A stretch of DNA of 64,000 bases. It comes from Streptomyces sp. NBC_00510 (GTDB lineage: Bacteria; Actinomycetota; Actinomycetes; Streptomycetales; Streptomycetaceae). Below, one piece after another: positions 62,778 to 64,000 of this stretch (the first letter of the stretch is position 1; each line of letters starts with the position of its first letter). The stretch covers positions 4,986,001-5,050,000 of the forward strand of contig CP107851.1 of assembly GCA_036013505.1 (NCBI GenBank). The letters are read 5' to 3'. Made by a program: the position numbers and the translations under genes. Under the pieces are notes generated by a model that was given only the letters and a program-made list of their open reading frames with translations, made no database searches and was not told the origin of the DNA.

Positions 62778-64000
62778 GTGGCCGATTCCGGCAACCCCAA
62801 CGAGATCAATACGTCCGCAGCTGACGGCTCCGCCGCGCCCGCCACCGGTGGGGCGTACGACGCCAGCGCGATCACCGTCCTTGAGGGCCTGGACGCGGTT
62901 CGCAAGCGCCCGGGCATGTACATCGGCTCGACGGGCGAGCGCGGCCTGCACCACCTGGTGTACGAGGTCGTCGACAACTCCGTCGACGAGGCACTGGCCG
63001 GTCACGCGGACACCATCAACGTCACGATCCTCCCCGACGGCGGCGTGCGCGTGGTCGACAACGGCCGCGGCATCCCGGTGGACATCGTCCCGTCCGAGGG
63101 AAAGCCCGCCGTCGAGGTCGTGCTCACGGTGCTGCACGCGGGCGGCAAGTTCGGCGGCGGCGGCTACGCCGTCTCCGGCGGTCTGCACGGCGTCGGCGTC
63201 TCGGTCGTGAACGCGCTGTCGAACAAGGTCGCGGTCGAGGTCAAGCGTGAGGGCTTCCGCTGGACCCAGGACTACAAGCTCGGTGTTCCCACCGCCCCGC
63301 TGCAGAAGAACGAGCCGGTCGCGGAGACCGGCACGATCGTGACCTTCTGGGCCGACGGTGACATCTTCGAGACCACCGAGTACTCCTTCGAGACGCTGTC
63401 GCGGCGCTTCCAGGAGATGGCCTTCCTCAACAAGGGCCTGACCATCTCGCTGACCGACGAGCGTCCCGAGCACGCGGACGTGGAGAACGAGGGTCAGCCG
63501 CGCTCGGTCGCGTACCACTACGAGGGCGGCATCGTCGACTTCGTGAAGTACCTGAACTCGCGCAAGGGCGAGCCGGTCCACCCGTCGGTGATCGACATCG
63601 ACGCGGAGGACAAGGAGCGGCTGCTCTCCGTCGAGGTCGCGATGCAGTGGAACACCCAGTACAGCGAGGGTGTCTACAGCTTCGCCAACACCATCCACAC
63701 CCACGAGGGCGGCACCCACGAGGAAGGCTTCCGCGCCGCGTTGACCACGCTGGTCAACAAGTACGCGCGCGAGAAGAAGCTGCTCCGCGAGAAGGACGAC
63801 AACCTCACCGGTGAGGACATCCGCGAGGGTCTGACCGCGATCATCTCGGTCAAGCTGGGCGAGCCGCAGTTCGAGGGCCAGACGAAGACCAAGCTCGGCA
63901 ACACCGAGGCGAAGACCTTCGTCCAGAAGGTCGTGCACGAGCACCTGACGGACTGGCTGGACCGCAACCCCAACGAGGCCTCGGACATCATCCGCAAGTC
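62778..64000 (+). CDS. gyrB: DNA gyrase subunit B (5' part, runs off the window)
   Basis: Encodes the first 407 residues. A hydrophilic N-terminal extension (about 1-35) is followed by the GHKL ATPase domain with [42 protein letters not shown] and the transducer-domain sequence [20 protein letters not shown] with the QTK lysine. The gyrase uses ATP to introduce negative supercoils. GTG 62778 lies eight bases after AAAGGG. The gene continues past 64000, and gyrA is expected next. Confidence 0.97.
   Translation, partial: MADSGNPNEINTSAADGSAAPATGGAYDASAITVLEGLDAVRKRPGMYIGSTGERGLHHLVYEVVDNSVDEALAGHADTINVTILPDGGVRVVDNGRGIPVDIVPSEGKPAVEVVLTVLHAGGKFGGGGYAVSGGLHGVGVSVVNALSNKVAVEVKREGFRWTQDYKLGVPTAPLQKNEPVAETGTIVTFWADGDIFETTEYSFETLSRRFQEMAFLNKGLTISLTDERPEHADVENEGQPRSVAYHYEGGIVDFVKYLNSRKGEPVHPSVIDIDAEDKERLLSVEVAMQWNTQYSEGVYSFANTIHTHEGGTHEEGFRAALTTLVNKYAREKKLLREKDDNLTGEDIREGLTAIISVKLGEPQFEGQTKTKLGNTEAKTFVQKVVHEHLTDWLDRNPNEASDIIRK

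Noticed and set aside
61257-63944. An 895-codon minus-strand frame opposite recF, dciA and gyrB
   Set aside because: Spans three well-identified genes; no recognisable domain.

Overview
The window is 64 kb of very GC-rich DNA with the gene content, GTG/TTG start usage, parS motif (GTTTCACGTGAAAC) and DnaA-box type of a Streptomyces chromosome. It covers the replication origin and about 57 kb of its left flank. From memory, gene order matches the S. coelicolor oriC region read from cydA toward gyrB; no database was consulted.

Layout. 1-5.9 kb: 5' end of cydA with a Rex-type operator, hisC, a LacI regulator, a calcineurin-like phosphatase and a membrane protein. 5.9-13.5 kb: thiC under a TPP riboswitch, a YibE/F membrane protein, an NfeD-like mini-protein and a flotillin, small membrane and cupin proteins, ptpA and a fructosamine-kinase-like gene. 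13.5-21.4 kb: accessory metabolism and regulators (PLP lyase, two LysR regulators, Nudix, PPOX-fold protein, flavohaemoprotein, HAD phosphatase, double GNAT). 21.4-27.1 kb: dnaB, a MATE exporter and the rpsF-ssb-rpsR-rplI operon. 27.2-34 kb: cell-wall genes (femX-like, alanine-racemase-fold protein, GT87-like mannosyltransferase, class A PBP). 34-39.5 kb: PadR regulator coupled to inositol-1-phosphate synthase, an MFS transporter, an LppU/SCO3897-like protein and cca. 39.6-47.6 kb: an envelope block of DUF6049 protein, MurJ, a transmembrane pseudokinase, an ECF sigma factor and its ZAS anti-sigma factor. 47.6-49.1 kb: trxB-trxA with a textbook SigR promoter. 50-55.7 kb: the leftward rpmH-rnpA-yidD-yidC-jag-rsmG-parA-parB series. 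56-64 kb: dnaA, oriC, dnaN, gnd, recF, dciA and the 5' part of gyrB.

How it works together. oriC (57.84-58.67 kb) sits between dnaA and dnaN and carries well over a dozen DnaA-box-like sequences. Eight perfect parS sites lie at 37-52.4 kb, all left of oriC. Five lie wholly inside or at the edge of genes; the three inside parB, parA and the anti-sigma gene (four sites) are read in one frame and encode the peptide VSRET. One intergenic parS is the centre of a 40-bp perfect palindrome between convergent genes. DNA replication (dnaA, dnaN, dnaB, ssb, recF, dciA, gyrB), segregation (parAB/parS), redox (Rex, SigR) and cell-wall synthesis (femX, PBP, MurJ) are interleaved.

No tRNA, rRNA, CRISPR array, insertion sequence, integrase or biosynthetic gene cluster was recognised. 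The most unusual elements are the parS/terminator palindrome and coding-compatible parS sites, a DnaA-box cluster beside dnaB, the MurJ-linked pseudokinase, and the alanine-racemase-fold protein next to femX that lacks usual family motifs.
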